Counted from the stretch's first letter, positions 15,298 through 24,427 are shown. The stretch: DNA of 64,000 nucleotides from Sansalvadorimonas sp965221135 (GCA_965221135.1 CBDCRZ010000003.1:248001-312000); one strand, 5' to 3'. The notes: generated by a model not told the origin, from the sequence alone. Numbers and translations: made by a program.

Positions 15298-17646
15298 ATG
15301 CCTATGAATTCGCCTCAAAATGATCTCCCCCCTTTTTGTTTATGTTGGCCCATTCGAGTTGAATACATCTTTTTAAATATCTTTCTGTGTGTCGGTTGTT
15401 TGTTGTTGTCTGGTGAGGGCTGGGCCGGCGGGAAAACAACAACGGAAAGCTCTCTGGCAGGTTTGCGGCGGTATTTCTATATCAATAACCCGGTGCAAAC
15501 AAAAGTGCAGAAGGCAAATGCGATTTTGGCGGAATCCAGCGAGCAAAAAGCCATTGAAAACCAGCACCAGCAGATAAGTACACTGGAAGGGAAACAGAAA
15601 GAGCTTGCAGAAAAAATTAAGACAGCAGCAAATAAAACCAGAGCCGAAAAATCGGCAAAGAAGGAGATGCAGGGTCAAGAGAAAGCTGTATCCAAACAAT
15701 TGGCTGTCTTCAAAACCCAGCTAAAAAAACAGCAGCAGGCCTTGGAGCAGATGATAAAAGGGCAGGTGGCTCTGATTACACGCCAGAGACCTGCCAATAT
15801 ATCAGTGCCTACTGAGGCATATAGGGGGCGAAGTAAGGCTCATTATATTTCAGCGCCGGACGGTAAATCCAAAACCCAGAAGATTCAGGGGCAGGCCCGG
15901 GTCAGCATACCCCTTAATCCTGTCACAGAATCGGATGAGCCTTACTGTACTTTTTACCCGTGTACTTTGAAAATCCCGGTGACCTTACAGACAACCCCTC
16001 CTAAAAAGGTTTCAGCGTTTTCTACCGTTCTGGGGGAATATGTCGCTGAGATAGATGCTGAAGATCAGTTGAACTTTCACTCTGATATTTCGGTGTTTCC
16101 TGCACGGCTGCTACTTTCCGATCATCCTCGCAGCCAGGTGGCGGAAAGTATTTCCACTCCGGCTCGCCCATTGCGTCTGGTAGGCAGCGATGAAGGTGAA
16201 GTTGATACTGTTTCCGCGAGCGCTGATTTTGTTGCAGTCTGGCCAGTGTCCGAAGGCTGGAGCAAGGAGAGAAAAAAGCAGAAGGGATACTTCTATGTTG
16301 TCGATATGATTAAAATTTTGCCGAAAGAGCATGGCAACCCAGGGGATTACAGGGTTTCTTATCGTCGCTTTACCCTTTCAAGCTCCAAAGAGTTGGGCCG
16401 AGAGGCGAACACCGGGCGGTTTCGGGTGATGCACGAAAATGAGACGGCCAATATTATGTTGAGGGCCGGTGCTTATTTTGATGAACAGGCGCGTGAACCA
16501 TCCGCGCAGCTAATCGCGATGTTTCCCAAGCAGGTAGAGGGAGAGGTAAAGACCTTTCTTACTCTGATTCCTCCTTCTTCTATGAATGAAGTCGCTACTC
16601 TTAATGTTGTTTTAAACGATGGAGATCTGTCAAAACTGTATAGTGCCGCAGGTCGTGCTGTTCAGGAATTTTATTCTGATGCCTATGCCGCAGCAAAGAG
16701 AAAAGATCCAAATCGTGTGAATTACGACATGCTCCCACCAAAGAACGGTGGAGACGTGCAGCTATCAAAAACAAGGCCTGAGAAATTTGATGTTGATGGG
16801 TTTACTGACGCTCCCGACATCAGTGTTGCCGAGGTTTATCATTACTCCCGGGTTGCTTCGATGATCGACACCAGTGATTCGGGAGAAGAGTGGGATGGTA
16901 GTGATACCGAGTCAATGGATACTGGCCCTGTTATACCCGCACCACCAGCTCTTGTAGGTACTGCAAATATTCCTGCTCCCCCTCCCCTTCCTCCTTTGGC
17001 TGTTCCCGGTGCTCCCCGGCGGGCGCTTTTGCCACCCCAGGGTTCTAAAGTGTCTTCACTCCCAGCTGTTTCTGCGGAATCTCAGGTTTCTCCGGTGGAT
17101 GTAGTTGGAGAGCCTCAGGGATTAGATGGTTTGGCCTTGGATTTACAGCGGGTTATGCAATTAAGAGTTAACAAAACAGGGAGCCAGCCAGGAAGTGCAC
17201 CTGCCGAGGGTGGACTGCCTCGTTTGAATGAGTACATGCGCACTATGACAATTGAGGACTTCCTGCATGAGCAGGGCCACAGCTGGGGGGAGCTATTGGA
17301 TTTGGGCGTTGGCAGGGGGGTAGGCTTATCGCCCAGCGGCAGGAAAAATATTGTTAAAGCTACGTCCTACCTGTTAAAGATAACGGACGCCTATGGCGTG
17401 ACAGCCCTCGTTAAAGAGTTCATTAAAACGGCTACTAAGCAAGACCTTGATGTGGATTATGAGAATACTGAAGAGGCGAAAGATAGACTGCAGGGTGCAT
17501 TGTGGACTGCCGCCACCTTGTGGGACCTGACACCCGCGCAAAGTAGTGAAAAGGAATGGGATGATCAGCGTAATCGCAGGGATGTGGCGAAATTACTGGC
17601 TGATTTTTTAGTGTCCTGGGAGTGGGATCGATATTATGACAAGTAA
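15298..17646 (+). CDS. Unrecognised secreted coiled-coil, proline-rich protein
   Basis: A 782-residue protein. A hydrophobic segment at ~24-45 (YIFLNIFLCVGCLLLSG, then GWAGG) looks like a long signal peptide. Residues ~65-155 are a Gln/Lys/Glu-rich coiled coil. The central region (~200-500) looks like a mixed alpha/beta fold with no family I recognise. A Ser/Asp/Glu-rich patch (DTSDSGEEWDGSDTESMD) is followed at ~547-575 by a polyproline stretch (IPAPPPLPPL), the kind that binds profilin, SH3 or EVH1 domains in eukaryotes. A helical C-terminal domain follows (~650-782). It has its own terminator and lies in the DNA inserted between aspS and yebC. An exported host-interacting protein is an inference; an HEQGH string near 660 is probably coincidental. 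Confidence 0.65.
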   Translation: MPMNSPQNDLPPFCLCWPIRVEYIFLNIFLCVGCLLLSGEGWAGGKTTTESSLAGLRRYFYINNPVQTKVQKANAILAESSEQKAIENQHQQISTLEGKQKELAEKIKTAANKTRAEKSAKKEMQGQEKAVSKQLAVFKTQLKKQQQALEQMIKGQVALITRQRPANISVPTEAYRGRSKAHYISAPDGKSKTQKIQGQARVSIPLNPVTESDEPYCTFYPCTLKIPVTLQTTPPKKVSAFSTVLGEYVAEIDAEDQLNFHSDISVFPARLLLSDHPRSQVAESISTPARPLRLVGSDEGEVDTVSASADFVAVWPVSEGWSKERKKQKGYFYVVDMIKILPKEHGNPGDYRVSYRRFTLSSSKELGREANTGRFRVMHENETANIMLRAGAYFDEQAREPSAQLIAMFPKQVEGEVKTFLTLIPPSSMNEVATLNVVLNDGDLSKLYSAAGRAVQEFYSDAYAAAKRKDPNRVNYDMLPPKNGGDVQLSKTRPEKFDVDGFTDAPDISVAEVYHYSRVASMIDTSDSGEEWDGSDTESMDTGPVIPAPPALVGTANIPAPPPLPPLAVPGAPRRALLPPQGSKVSSLPAVSAESQVSPVDVVGEPQGLDGLALDLQRVMQLRVNKTGSQPGSAPAEGGLPRLNEYMRTMTIEDFLHEQGHSWGELLDLGVGRGVGLSPSGRKNIVKATSYLLKITDAYGVTALVKEFIKTATKQDLDVDYENTEEAKDRLQGALWTAATLWDLTPAQSSEKEWDDQRNRRDVAKLLADFLVSWEWDRYYDK

Positions 17647-17690
17647 CCAGTCCAGAAACCAGAAACAGAGCATTCCCGTGGGATAGTTTT

Positions 17691-17738
17691 ATTATGTGAT
17701 AGCTCTATTATGTGATAGCTCTATTATGTGAAAGCTCT
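17691..17738 (+). repeat. 16-bp tandem repeat, three copies
   Basis: ATTATGTGATAGCTCT occurs at 17691-17706 and 17707-17722, and a one-base variant at 17723-17738, just after the 782-residue gene. Confidence 0.9.
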
Positions 17739-17767
17739 CAACGTCATCATTTAAAATTGTGTGCAGT

Positions 17768-17797
17768 AAGCCGCCTCCTACAAAGGAGGCGGCTTTT
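17768..17797 (+). terminator. Rho-independent terminator of the 782-residue gene
   Basis: An 11-bp perfect stem AAGCCGCCTCC (17768-17778) pairs with 17785-17795 across TACAAA. It is followed by TTTTGTTTTT. Confidence 0.93.
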
Positions 17798-17972
17798 GTT
17801 TTTGTGCACAGTCATGAGATCAGAACTCAGGCTGTGCTTGTCATGATAGGAAGATCTAGGAATGCTCACTCAAACATGGGTGAACGGTGACGTATGTTGA
17901 AGGGAGACACAGTCTGAGACAAAGATAAAAATGCATACTGCTTTTATGGAGTTGTTCCTGCAGAAAAACCAA

Positions 17973-18004
17973 AGGCGGTATCAGGTTTCTGATACCGCCT
18001 TTTT
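17973..18004 (-). terminator. Terminator downstream of PPxY paralogue 1
   Basis: AGGCGGTATCAG (17973-17984) and its perfect complement (17989-18000) enclose GTTT. It lies 27 bp beyond the minus-strand stop of the 557-residue gene, with a discontinuous T-run on that strand and T5 on the other, so it may act in both directions. Confidence 0.8.
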
Positions 18005-18030
18005 CGTAGTTTTATAGTCTTTATCTCTTT

Positions 18031-19704
18031 CTACTGCTTGGAACGAGAGCCTTGGAAGACTGGTACTACCTTGTGCTGCTGGTTTGTGCGGCGTTGGCTG
18101 ACAACTCCAACGGGTTGGTATTCGTCAGTTAGCATGAGCTGTGTCTTCTGAGGGGCATTGCTGCCCGTTACTCCGTAAGCGGGAGGGGGGGTGCCAATCC
18201 GCAATTGATGAAGCTTTTCCCTGAGCTGTTCCTGCGTTGCTGTGGGGAGAGGCATGGCAGGCACTCCAGGGGTGGCAGGGAGCTGATCCCAGTAGAATTC
18301 TGTTTCTGCTTCGCCGGCATTTGAACTTGCTTTGACAGCGAAGTAATTAACCAGACCACTTGGCCCAGGGCCGGAGGCTGTGTAGTTAGGCGCTGCGGCA
18401 GGCCCTACAGGGGGGAGAGTGCTATTGCCTGAGATTTTGTTTGAAGAGAGAGCCAGCAGGGCGGGAATAGGCACTATTGCTGTTCTGTCACTGGTGAATG
18501 CCCTGGCTGATGCTTTGGCATAGGTCATCAGGCCGCTGAAAAGGTCGTCGGTGCTATTGAACTGCTGTATGGCATAGGGTGACCAGCTTGGAGAGGATCC
18601 TGACTGGAAAAGGCCGTCCAGTATATATTCTGATGCTGTTTTACCGAGTTGATATTGATCGTCGTCGGATGAAAAGGTTCTATCCATGCTGCCAGTAGGC
18701 AGCCCATAAAGTATGTTACCTCTTTTCACCAGTGCGGTTGCCCCGTTTTGACTCATTGCCAATACCTGACTGGTGGTGTCACTAGGCATCCGCTCCCATC
18801 TTGCTGAGCTGTCATCACGGTTCAGGCTAATTATGCCTGCCACTGATTCTATGCCGTCACTAAAGTCACGGGCGACCAGGTTCATGGCAATGATGCTCAT
18901 ATCTTTTGAGGCAGCAACCTGCATCAGGGTGGCATTGCCAGCCTGAATCATTTGTTCATCCTGAGGCTGATCTGAGAAATCAACTTTGATCGATTTATAG
19001 GAACCGTCACTCTGTCGTACCCAGAACCGGTACTCCTTGGGCGTATAGCTGTGATCGGGTGACCCGGGTTCTGTGGTGCTGCTGATGGTTGTATCTTTGG
19101 GGTTCCGTTGTACCCCGAAAACAATGCTGCCATCGCTGGATATACGCTGCCCTATACCTTCGGTGGCATTCATTGAGCCATCGATGCCGGGTAGAACGTC
19201 CAGCGTTATCTTGTTGCCACTCGGTGGGAGGGTGGTTTTAAAAGCACCAAGTTTTTCCATATTCAGCTTTGAGCCGTATTTGGCATAGATGCCTGTGATC
19301 TGTGCGCCCTGAATATCATAGGCATCGCAGATCGTCATACCTATTTGGGTTATGTCATCGGCTGTCAGCTGAGGCTTGAGGGGGTGGTCTGGTTTTAGCC
19401 ATCTCAGCTGTTTTCCATCCAGTATTGGGGCGTAGAGATTCAGATCCAGATTATAAAGTACTGGTATCCGTCCTCTGCTTGTAAGGCCTGAGTCACTGGT
19501 CGGCGTCAGATTCATCAGCAGGTTGCTACCTATCTGGCCAACCAGTGTGCGACCGCCGTTGATATCATGCAGAAGGATGTTGGCGCTGGTCCACCCTTGA
19601 GGAAATTTTACCAGGGTCGCCTGAGTGGGAAGGGTTAAAGTGAGCAGAAATAATACTCCTGCACTTAACAGGCTAAGCATCTGTGTTTTCATTGCAGCGT
19701 ACAT
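18031..19704 (-). CDS. Unrecognised secreted protein, PPxY paralogue 1
   Basis: A 557-residue protein when started at the MYAAMKTQ codon, the position equivalent to the start of its neighbour. The frame itself is open to 19770, but that extension runs through the preceding terminator. The signal peptide (MLSLLSAGVLFLLTLTLPTQA) precedes a beta-rich body with recurrent motifs such as GQRISSDGSIVFGVQR and LMQVAASKDMSIIAMNLV, suggestive of a propeller-like or solenoid fold. The C-terminal ~60 residues are Pro-rich and contain PPPAYG, a PPxY motif with Tyr 510. It is a tandem paralogue of the next gene upstream, with the same domain order. The function is unknown; export is well supported. Confidence 0.7.
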   Translation of the reverse strand: MYAAMKTQMLSLLSAGVLFLLTLTLPTQATLVKFPQGWTSANILLHDINGGRTLVGQIGSNLLMNLTPTSDSGLTSRGRIPVLYNLDLNLYAPILDGKQLRWLKPDHPLKPQLTADDITQIGMTICDAYDIQGAQITGIYAKYGSKLNMEKLGAFKTTLPPSGNKITLDVLPGIDGSMNATEGIGQRISSDGSIVFGVQRNPKDTTISSTTEPGSPDHSYTPKEYRFWVRQSDGSYKSIKVDFSDQPQDEQMIQAGNATLMQVAASKDMSIIAMNLVARDFSDGIESVAGIISLNRDDSSARWERMPSDTTSQVLAMSQNGATALVKRGNILYGLPTGSMDRTFSSDDDQYQLGKTASEYILDGLFQSGSSPSWSPYAIQQFNSTDDLFSGLMTYAKASARAFTSDRTAIVPIPALLALSSNKISGNSTLPPVGPAAAPNYTASGPGPSGLVNYFAVKASSNAGEAETEFYWDQLPATPGVPAMPLPTATQEQLREKLHQLRIGTPPPAYGVTGSNAPQKTQLMLTDEYQPVGVVSQRRTNQQHKVVPVFQGSRSKQ

Positions 19705-19762
19705 AACATGTTGACCACTGTTTTTGAGTTGGGGGGGAGTATAGACAGGTAGAAAAAACAAG

Positions 19763-19794
19763 GGCGGCATCAGGTTTCTGATACCGCCTTTTTA
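19763..19794 (-). terminator. Terminator between the two PPxY paralogues
   Basis: GGCGGCATCAG (19763-19773) pairs with CTGATACCGCC (19778-19788) with a single A/C mismatch, flanked by T5 on one side and a T-rich tract on the other. It ends the upstream paralogue's transcript on the minus strand. Confidence 0.75.
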
Positions 19795-19818
19795 TTGTTT
19801 TGTTGTCTTTACCTCTTC

Positions 19819-21570
19819 CTACTGCTTGGTAGGAGAACCTGTAATACAGTGGAAAACCTTGTGCCACTTTGTTGTGCGGCGATGATGGACTACTCCGGTA
19901 GAAGATCCGGTAGCAGGTCCGACAACGGGCCGGTATTCGTCAGTTGGCACGAGTGGTGGCATCTCAGGGTAGTTCACCACTTTCTCCTCGTAGTAGGCTG
20001 GAGGAGGGGGGGAGAGTCTCATTTGTTGAAATTTCTCTCCTGTCTGTTGCATTGCAGGGAGTAGAGGCATTGCAGGCACTGCTGGGCGGGCAGGAAGTTT
20101 ATCCCAGAAGAAGCCCGGTGCATCACTTGCTCCGTCGTCCCCTGTGACGGCGAAGTGGTTTGTCTGGCTATTTGGGCCCGGACCGAAGGCAGTGTAGTTG
20201 GGGGCTGCATTAGATCCCACCGGAGGAAGCTGGCTGTTGGTTGCAGTGCTGTTTGAAGAGAGAGCCAGCAGGGCTGGAATGGGGGCTATCACTTTTCTTT
20301 CATTGGTAAAGGCGATAGCTGATGCTTTGGCATAGGTCAGAAGGCCGCTGAATGGATCGTTGGTACCATTGAACTGTTGTATGGCATAGGGTGTCCAGCT
20401 CGGTGAAGCCCCTGATTGGAACAGGCCTTCCACCAGGTAATCCGATGCCTCCTTTTCGAGCTGGTATTGACCAGCGGTACTGTCGGAAAACATGTTGTTC
20501 ATGATAGCCGTGGGCAGCTGGTAGAGGGTACTGCCTCTTTTAACCAGTGCTGTTTTTCCGTCCAGGGTCAGTGTCAGTACTTGACTGGTGGCATCCGCAG
20601 GAAGGCGCTCCCATTCAGCGGAGCTCTTATCACTGTCCAGAGTAATGGTGCCAGCCAAAGACTCAGGGCCTGCACTAAAGTCATGGGCAACCAGGTTCAT
20701 GGCGACTGTGTGCATATCTGCAGAAGCAGAAACCTGCATCAGGGAGGCATTACCACTCTGGATCATTATTTCCGCGTAAGGATCTTTTGCAAAGTTAACT
20801 TTCACAATTTTATAGGAACCATTACTTTGTTGTACCCAGAAATAATAATCCTTGGGTGAGTAGTTGTCGTTGGGCGCCCCTACTCCTATCGTGCTTAATT
20901 GCGTAAAAAATTCATCTCTGGGAAAAATGCCCTGATGGGACTTTCCAGAGTTGCTGGTGGGTATTTGTATGCCAAATATGATGTGACCATCATTGGAAAT
21001 TCGCTGCCCTATACCTTCGCTGGCATTTGTTGCGCCATTGCTGTCGGGCATAACGTCTATCGAAAACGTGTCTTTCCCATTGTCTTCAGGAAGGGTGCTC
21101 TTGAAGGCACCAACCTTTTCAAACGTTTTGCCATCGCTACTGGTTTTCGCATAAAGCCCAGTGATATGTCCGCCCTGGAAATCATAAGCATCACAGATTG
21201 TCACACTGATCTGGGTGATTTGGTCGTCGGATAGCTGTTCCTTGACGGGTTGATCCGGTTTTAGCCATTTCAGGGGTTGCCCCTCCAGCAGAAGAGCGTA
21301 GGTGTTCTTGTTCAAGTCATAGAACACCGGTAGACGTCCTCTGCCGGGAAGGCCGGAGTCTGTGGTGGGCGTCAGGTTCATCAGCAGGAGGTTACCCAGT
21401 TGGCCAATCAGTGCCCGACTACCGTTAACCTCATCCGGTTTGTTGTTTGTGCTGGTCCAACCCTTGGGGAAGGGGACATAGACTGCCGGGGAAGGGAGTG
21501 TGACAGTGAGCAGAAGTAATACCCCTGCTCTTAAAAGGTTGAGCACCTGTGACTTTGTTGCACTGTACAT
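19819..21570 (-). CDS. Unrecognised secreted protein, PPxY paralogue 2
   Basis: A 583-residue protein starting MYSATKSQ, with a signal peptide (VLNLLRAGVLLLLTVTLPSPA). It aligns along its whole length with paralogue 1: shared blocks include FPKGWTS, LLMNLTPTTDSGLPGRGR, KWLKPDQP, ASEGIGQRIS, SPSWTPYAIQQFNGT and LPPVGSNAAPNYTA. The C-terminal tail has PPPPAY (PPxY, Tyr 526), followed by PTDEYRPV, which is also conserved (LTDEYQPV) in paralogue 1. The two genes are separated by their own terminator, so they are independent transcripts born of a local duplication. Keeping the PPxY and DEY motifs while much of the tail varies suggests a functional short linear motif (inference). Confidence 0.7.
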   Translation of the reverse strand: MYSATKSQVLNLLRAGVLLLLTVTLPSPAVYVPFPKGWTSTNNKPDEVNGSRALIGQLGNLLLMNLTPTTDSGLPGRGRLPVFYDLNKNTYALLLEGQPLKWLKPDQPVKEQLSDDQITQISVTICDAYDFQGGHITGLYAKTSSDGKTFEKVGAFKSTLPEDNGKDTFSIDVMPDSNGATNASEGIGQRISNDGHIIFGIQIPTSNSGKSHQGIFPRDEFFTQLSTIGVGAPNDNYSPKDYYFWVQQSNGSYKIVKVNFAKDPYAEIMIQSGNASLMQVSASADMHTVAMNLVAHDFSAGPESLAGTITLDSDKSSAEWERLPADATSQVLTLTLDGKTALVKRGSTLYQLPTAIMNNMFSDSTAGQYQLEKEASDYLVEGLFQSGASPSWTPYAIQQFNGTNDPFSGLLTYAKASAIAFTNERKVIAPIPALLALSSNSTATNSQLPPVGSNAAPNYTAFGPGPNSQTNHFAVTGDDGASDAPGFFWDKLPARPAVPAMPLLPAMQQTGEKFQQMRLSPPPPAYYEEKVVNYPEMPPLVPTDEYRPVVGPATGSSTGVVHHRRTTKWHKVFHCITGSPTKQ

Positions 21571-21623
21571 GACATTCTCACTACCATTTCTGGAACCGGC
21601 GCTGAGTATAGTCAGATGCGTAA

Positions 21624-21653
21624 TCCCTGCTTTTTAATCAAAAAAAGCAGGGA
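21624..21653 (-). terminator. Hairpin downstream of pstB, probable pst operon terminator
   Basis: TCCCTGC with a T-run pairs with an A-run plus GCAGGGA around AATC (12 bp). It lies ~80 bp past the pstB stop and upstream of paralogue 2. The T-run is inside the stem rather than after it on the minus strand, so the assignment is tentative. Confidence 0.45.
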
Positions 21654-21732
21654 AGAAAAAGGCCGACCCTTAAACAGGTAATGACCCTGGCTTTTGTTTT
21701 AGTGCAGTTTTGGTTTCCGGTGAAGGTGACTG

Positions 21733-22566
21733 TTAACCAAAATCACCCTGAATATAATCCTGGGTACGTTTGTTGTCCGGGTTGTGGAAGATCTTTTTGG
21801 TAGGGGCAAACTCCACCAGATCACCCAGATACATAAAGCCGGTGTAATCAGAGATACGCATCGCCTGTTGCATATTGTGGGTGACAATCACAATGGTGTA
21901 ATCCTTGCGCAGCTCGGTGATGAGTTTCTCAATGGCCGCTGTCGCCAGAGGGTCGAGGGCGGAGGTGGGCTCATCCATCAGAATCACTTCCGGCTTCAGG
22001 GCTATGGTGCGGGCAATACACAGTCGTTGCTGTTGACCACCGGAAAGACCCATGGCATCGGCATGAAGTTTGTCTTTCACCTCTTCCCAGAGATGCGCCT
22101 GAATCAGTGCTTCCTTGGCACGCTTCTCCATTTGGTAGTTGTTCATACCACCACGGATTTTCAACCCAAAGGTAAGATTGGCAAGAATGCTCATGGGGAA
22201 GGGCGTTGGCTTTTGGAACACCATGCCGACTTTGGAGCGCAGGTCGTTCAGGTCCCGGCCTGATGCCAGAATGTTCTCGTCATCCAGAAATATCTGGCCT
22301 TCCGCCCGCTGAGAGCCATACAGGTTATAGATACGGTTAAGGGTGCGCAGCAGAGTGGACTTGCCGCAGCCCGATGGCCCAATCAGTGCGGTCACCCGGT
22401 TGTTGTAAATCGGCATGGAGATATTCTTCAGCGCGGGTGCGTCGGAACGGTTGTAGTAAAAGCTCAGGTCATCCAGCTTCATACGCAGGGATGGGTTATC
22501 GACAGGTGCACTGTCGAGCATAGGTTTCAGCTGAGGCTTCAGAGGGGTGACGGTATTGGTTTCCAT
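21733..22566 (-). CDS. pstB: Phosphate ABC transporter ATP-binding protein
   Basis: A 277-residue ATPase of the high-affinity phosphate importer. The Walker A motif is GPSGCGKST, the Q-loop is in VFQKPTPFPMSI, the signature motif is LSGGQQQR, Walker B is VILMDEPTSALDP, and the H-loop is in VIVTHNMQQA. The family-typical FMYLGDLVEF follows. It is the last gene of pstSCAB, 4 bp after pstA. No phoU follows, unlike E. coli. Confidence 0.97.
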   Translation of the reverse strand: METNTVTPLKPQLKPMLDSAPVDNPSLRMKLDDLSFYYNRSDAPALKNISMPIYNNRVTALIGPSGCGKSTLLRTLNRIYNLYGSQRAEGQIFLDDENILASGRDLNDLRSKVGMVFQKPTPFPMSILANLTFGLKIRGGMNNYQMEKRAKEALIQAHLWEEVKDKLHADAMGLSGGQQQRLCIARTIALKPEVILMDEPTSALDPLATAAIEKLITELRKDYTIVIVTHNMQQAMRISDYTGFMYLGDLVEFAPTKKIFHNPDNKRTQDYIQGDFG

Positions 22567-22570
22567 AATA

Positions 22571-23404
22571 TTATCTCCGGGCCTTAATCAGTGCAGGCAG
22601 GGCTTTGGCAAGGATATTAATGAACAGGATAAAACTGGTAATCAGCAGGGCACCGGCCCAGGCCAGATCATTCCATGACTGGAACGGGCTCATGGCGTAC
22701 TGGTAAATGGTCACCGGCAGGTTGGCCATGGGGGCGCTCATATCGGTGGTCATGAAGTTACTGTTCAGGGCGGTGAACAGGAGGGGGGCTGTTTCCCCGG
22801 AAATGCGGGCAATCGACAACAGGATGCCGGTCATAATGCCGGGGCCAGCCGCTCGGTAGCCCAGGCGAGTGATGACTATCCAGCGCGGAGCGCCCAGACC
22901 ACTGCCGGCTTCTTTCAGTGTGGGGGGAACCAGTCGCAACATCTCTTCAGTCGCACTGATAATGGTGGGCAGTGCAAGAATTGCCAGGGCAATAGTGCCT
23001 GCCCAGCCGGAGTAGCCGCCGGTGGTTACGACAACCGTCGCATAAACAAACATACCCACGAGTATGGACGGTGCACTCATCAACATGCCGTTCAGAAAGC
23101 GCAGGGCGTCCGCAATACGGTTATTCTTTTCTGCTTCCGAGAGCCATGTGCCTGCCATCACACCAATAGGTGCGGCAACCAGAATGCCGGTGACTGTCAG
23201 CATCAGACTGCCGATAATGGCGTTCTTTAAGCCACCAAAGCTACCCGGGCCGGGTGTCAGCTCGGTAAACACATGGGGGCCCATACCGGCCAGGCCATTG
23301 CTGACCAGGCTGTAAAGAATGCTGGCGAGAACACCAACACCAATGGCGGTAGAGGCGCAGCAAAAGCCGATAAACAGACCGTTCTTTACTTTGCGTATTG
23401 TCAT
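22571..23404 (-). CDS. pstA: Phosphate ABC transporter permease
   Basis: A 277-residue membrane permease with six predicted helices. The binding-protein-dependent transport (EAA) loop reads EMLRLVPPTLKEAGSGLGA, followed by PRWIVITRLGYRAAGPGI. It pairs with PstC to form the channel. It starts ~11 bp after pstC and ends 4 bp before pstB. Confidence 0.96.
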   Translation of the reverse strand: MTIRKVKNGLFIGFCCASTAIGVGVLASILYSLVSNGLAGMGPHVFTELTPGPGSFGGLKNAIIGSLMLTVTGILVAAPIGVMAGTWLSEAEKNNRIADALRFLNGMLMSAPSILVGMFVYATVVVTTGGYSGWAGTIALAILALPTIISATEEMLRLVPPTLKEAGSGLGAPRWIVITRLGYRAAGPGIMTGILLSIARISGETAPLLFTALNSNFMTTDMSAPMANLPVTIYQYAMSPFQSWNDLAWAGALLITSFILFINILAKALPALIKARR

Positions 23405-23415
23405 TACGGAATTCC

Positions 23416-24345
23416 TTAGCCTTTCTTACGCAGTAGCAGGCGTGCAGAGCCCATTACCACCAAAGTCAGCAGAAACAGCACAACACCCAGGGCAATCAGT
23501 GACGAGATATGCATCGGATCCGTCGCTTCATTAAATTGCTGGGCAATGGTGGAGGAGATAGAACTGGCAGGCATAAACAACGATGTTTCAATACGGTTAG
23601 CTCCACCAATTACAAAGGCCACCGCCATGGTTTCACCGAGTGCACGACCAAGGCCGAGTATGCTGGCACCGACAGCCGCATTCTTGATACGAGGCAGCAG
23701 CACTTTGGTGACCACTTCAAAAGGTGTGGCGCCCACACCATAAGCAGCTTCGCGCAGAACATCAGGCACGGTTTTCAAGGCATCCCGCACCAGGGAGGAG
23801 ATAATCGGCAGAATCATAATGGCCAGAATAATACCGGCGGTGAGCAGGCCAATGCCGATGGGTGGGCCGTCGAACCACTGTCCGATAAGAGGCAGTTCAA
23901 CCAGGTTGTCGGCGGCCCAGAGCTGAAAGGATTCGGAGAACCAGGGGGCGAAAACAAACAGACCCCACATACCGTAAATAATGCTGGGTACAGCAGCTAA
24001 CAATTCAATGGCCATGCCGACAGGCTCGCTGATCCATTTGGGTGCCAGCTCTGCCAGAAAGATCGCAATACCAATACTCAGAGGCACGGCAATCACCATG
24101 GCAATTAAAGACGACACCAGTGTGCCGTAGATAGCTGAAGCGGCACCAAACTGACTGTTGACCGGGTCCCAGATGTTACGAAAGACAAACCCGGGGCCGA
24201 ATTCGCGGAAGGCCATCCAGCCGCCATCAATCAGTGAGAGAACAATGCCAATCAGCAGAACAAGAATAAAGACGGCACTGGTAAAACTCAGTCGAAAGAA
24301 GACGGTGTCACCGTCCAGATTTTTTGGAAGCGATAAGCTCGCCAT
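23416..24345 (-). CDS. pstC: Phosphate ABC transporter permease
   Basis: A 309-residue permease. The ATG at 24345 (MASLSLPKNL) is chosen over 24363 because GGGGAT lies at the right distance. The sequence has six helices and the EAA loop DVLREAAYGVGATPFEVVTK. The motif LGRALGETMAVAFVIGG is typical of PstC. It forms the phosphate channel with PstA. It is separated from pstS by a ~120-bp gap with a hairpin, as in many pst operons where PstS is made in excess. Confidence 0.95.
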   Translation of the reverse strand: MASLSLPKNLDGDTVFFRLSFTSAVFILVLLIGIVLSLIDGGWMAFREFGPGFVFRNIWDPVNSQFGAASAIYGTLVSSLIAMVIAVPLSIGIAIFLAELAPKWISEPVGMAIELLAAVPSIIYGMWGLFVFAPWFSESFQLWAADNLVELPLIGQWFDGPPIGIGLLTAGIILAIMILPIISSLVRDALKTVPDVLREAAYGVGATPFEVVTKVLLPRIKNAAVGASILGLGRALGETMAVAFVIGGANRIETSLFMPASSISSTIAQQFNEATDPMHISSLIALGVVLFLLTLVVMGSARLLLRKKG

Positions 24346-24393
24346 AAACGTTATCCCCAGCAAGGGCAGTTATATGCAGGTATTAAAATTGTC

Positions 24394-24427
24394 GGGAGGC
24401 CTGTACTCATTTCGTCACAGGCCTTCC
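24394..24427 (-). promoter_or_regulatory. Intercistronic hairpin between pstS and pstC
   Basis: AGGCCTGT (24397-24404) and ACAGGCCT (24417-24424) pair perfectly and extend three more pairs after one mismatch. With no T-run it is not a clear terminator. Such structures between the binding-protein gene and the permease genes usually protect the upstream mRNA and lower downstream expression (known for ABC operons; inferred here). Confidence 0.55.

Noticed and set aside
17263..17290. HEQGH string in the 782-residue protein as a zinc protease site
   Set aside because: No third ligand at a suitable distance and the surrounding sequence is helical without other metallopeptidase features.
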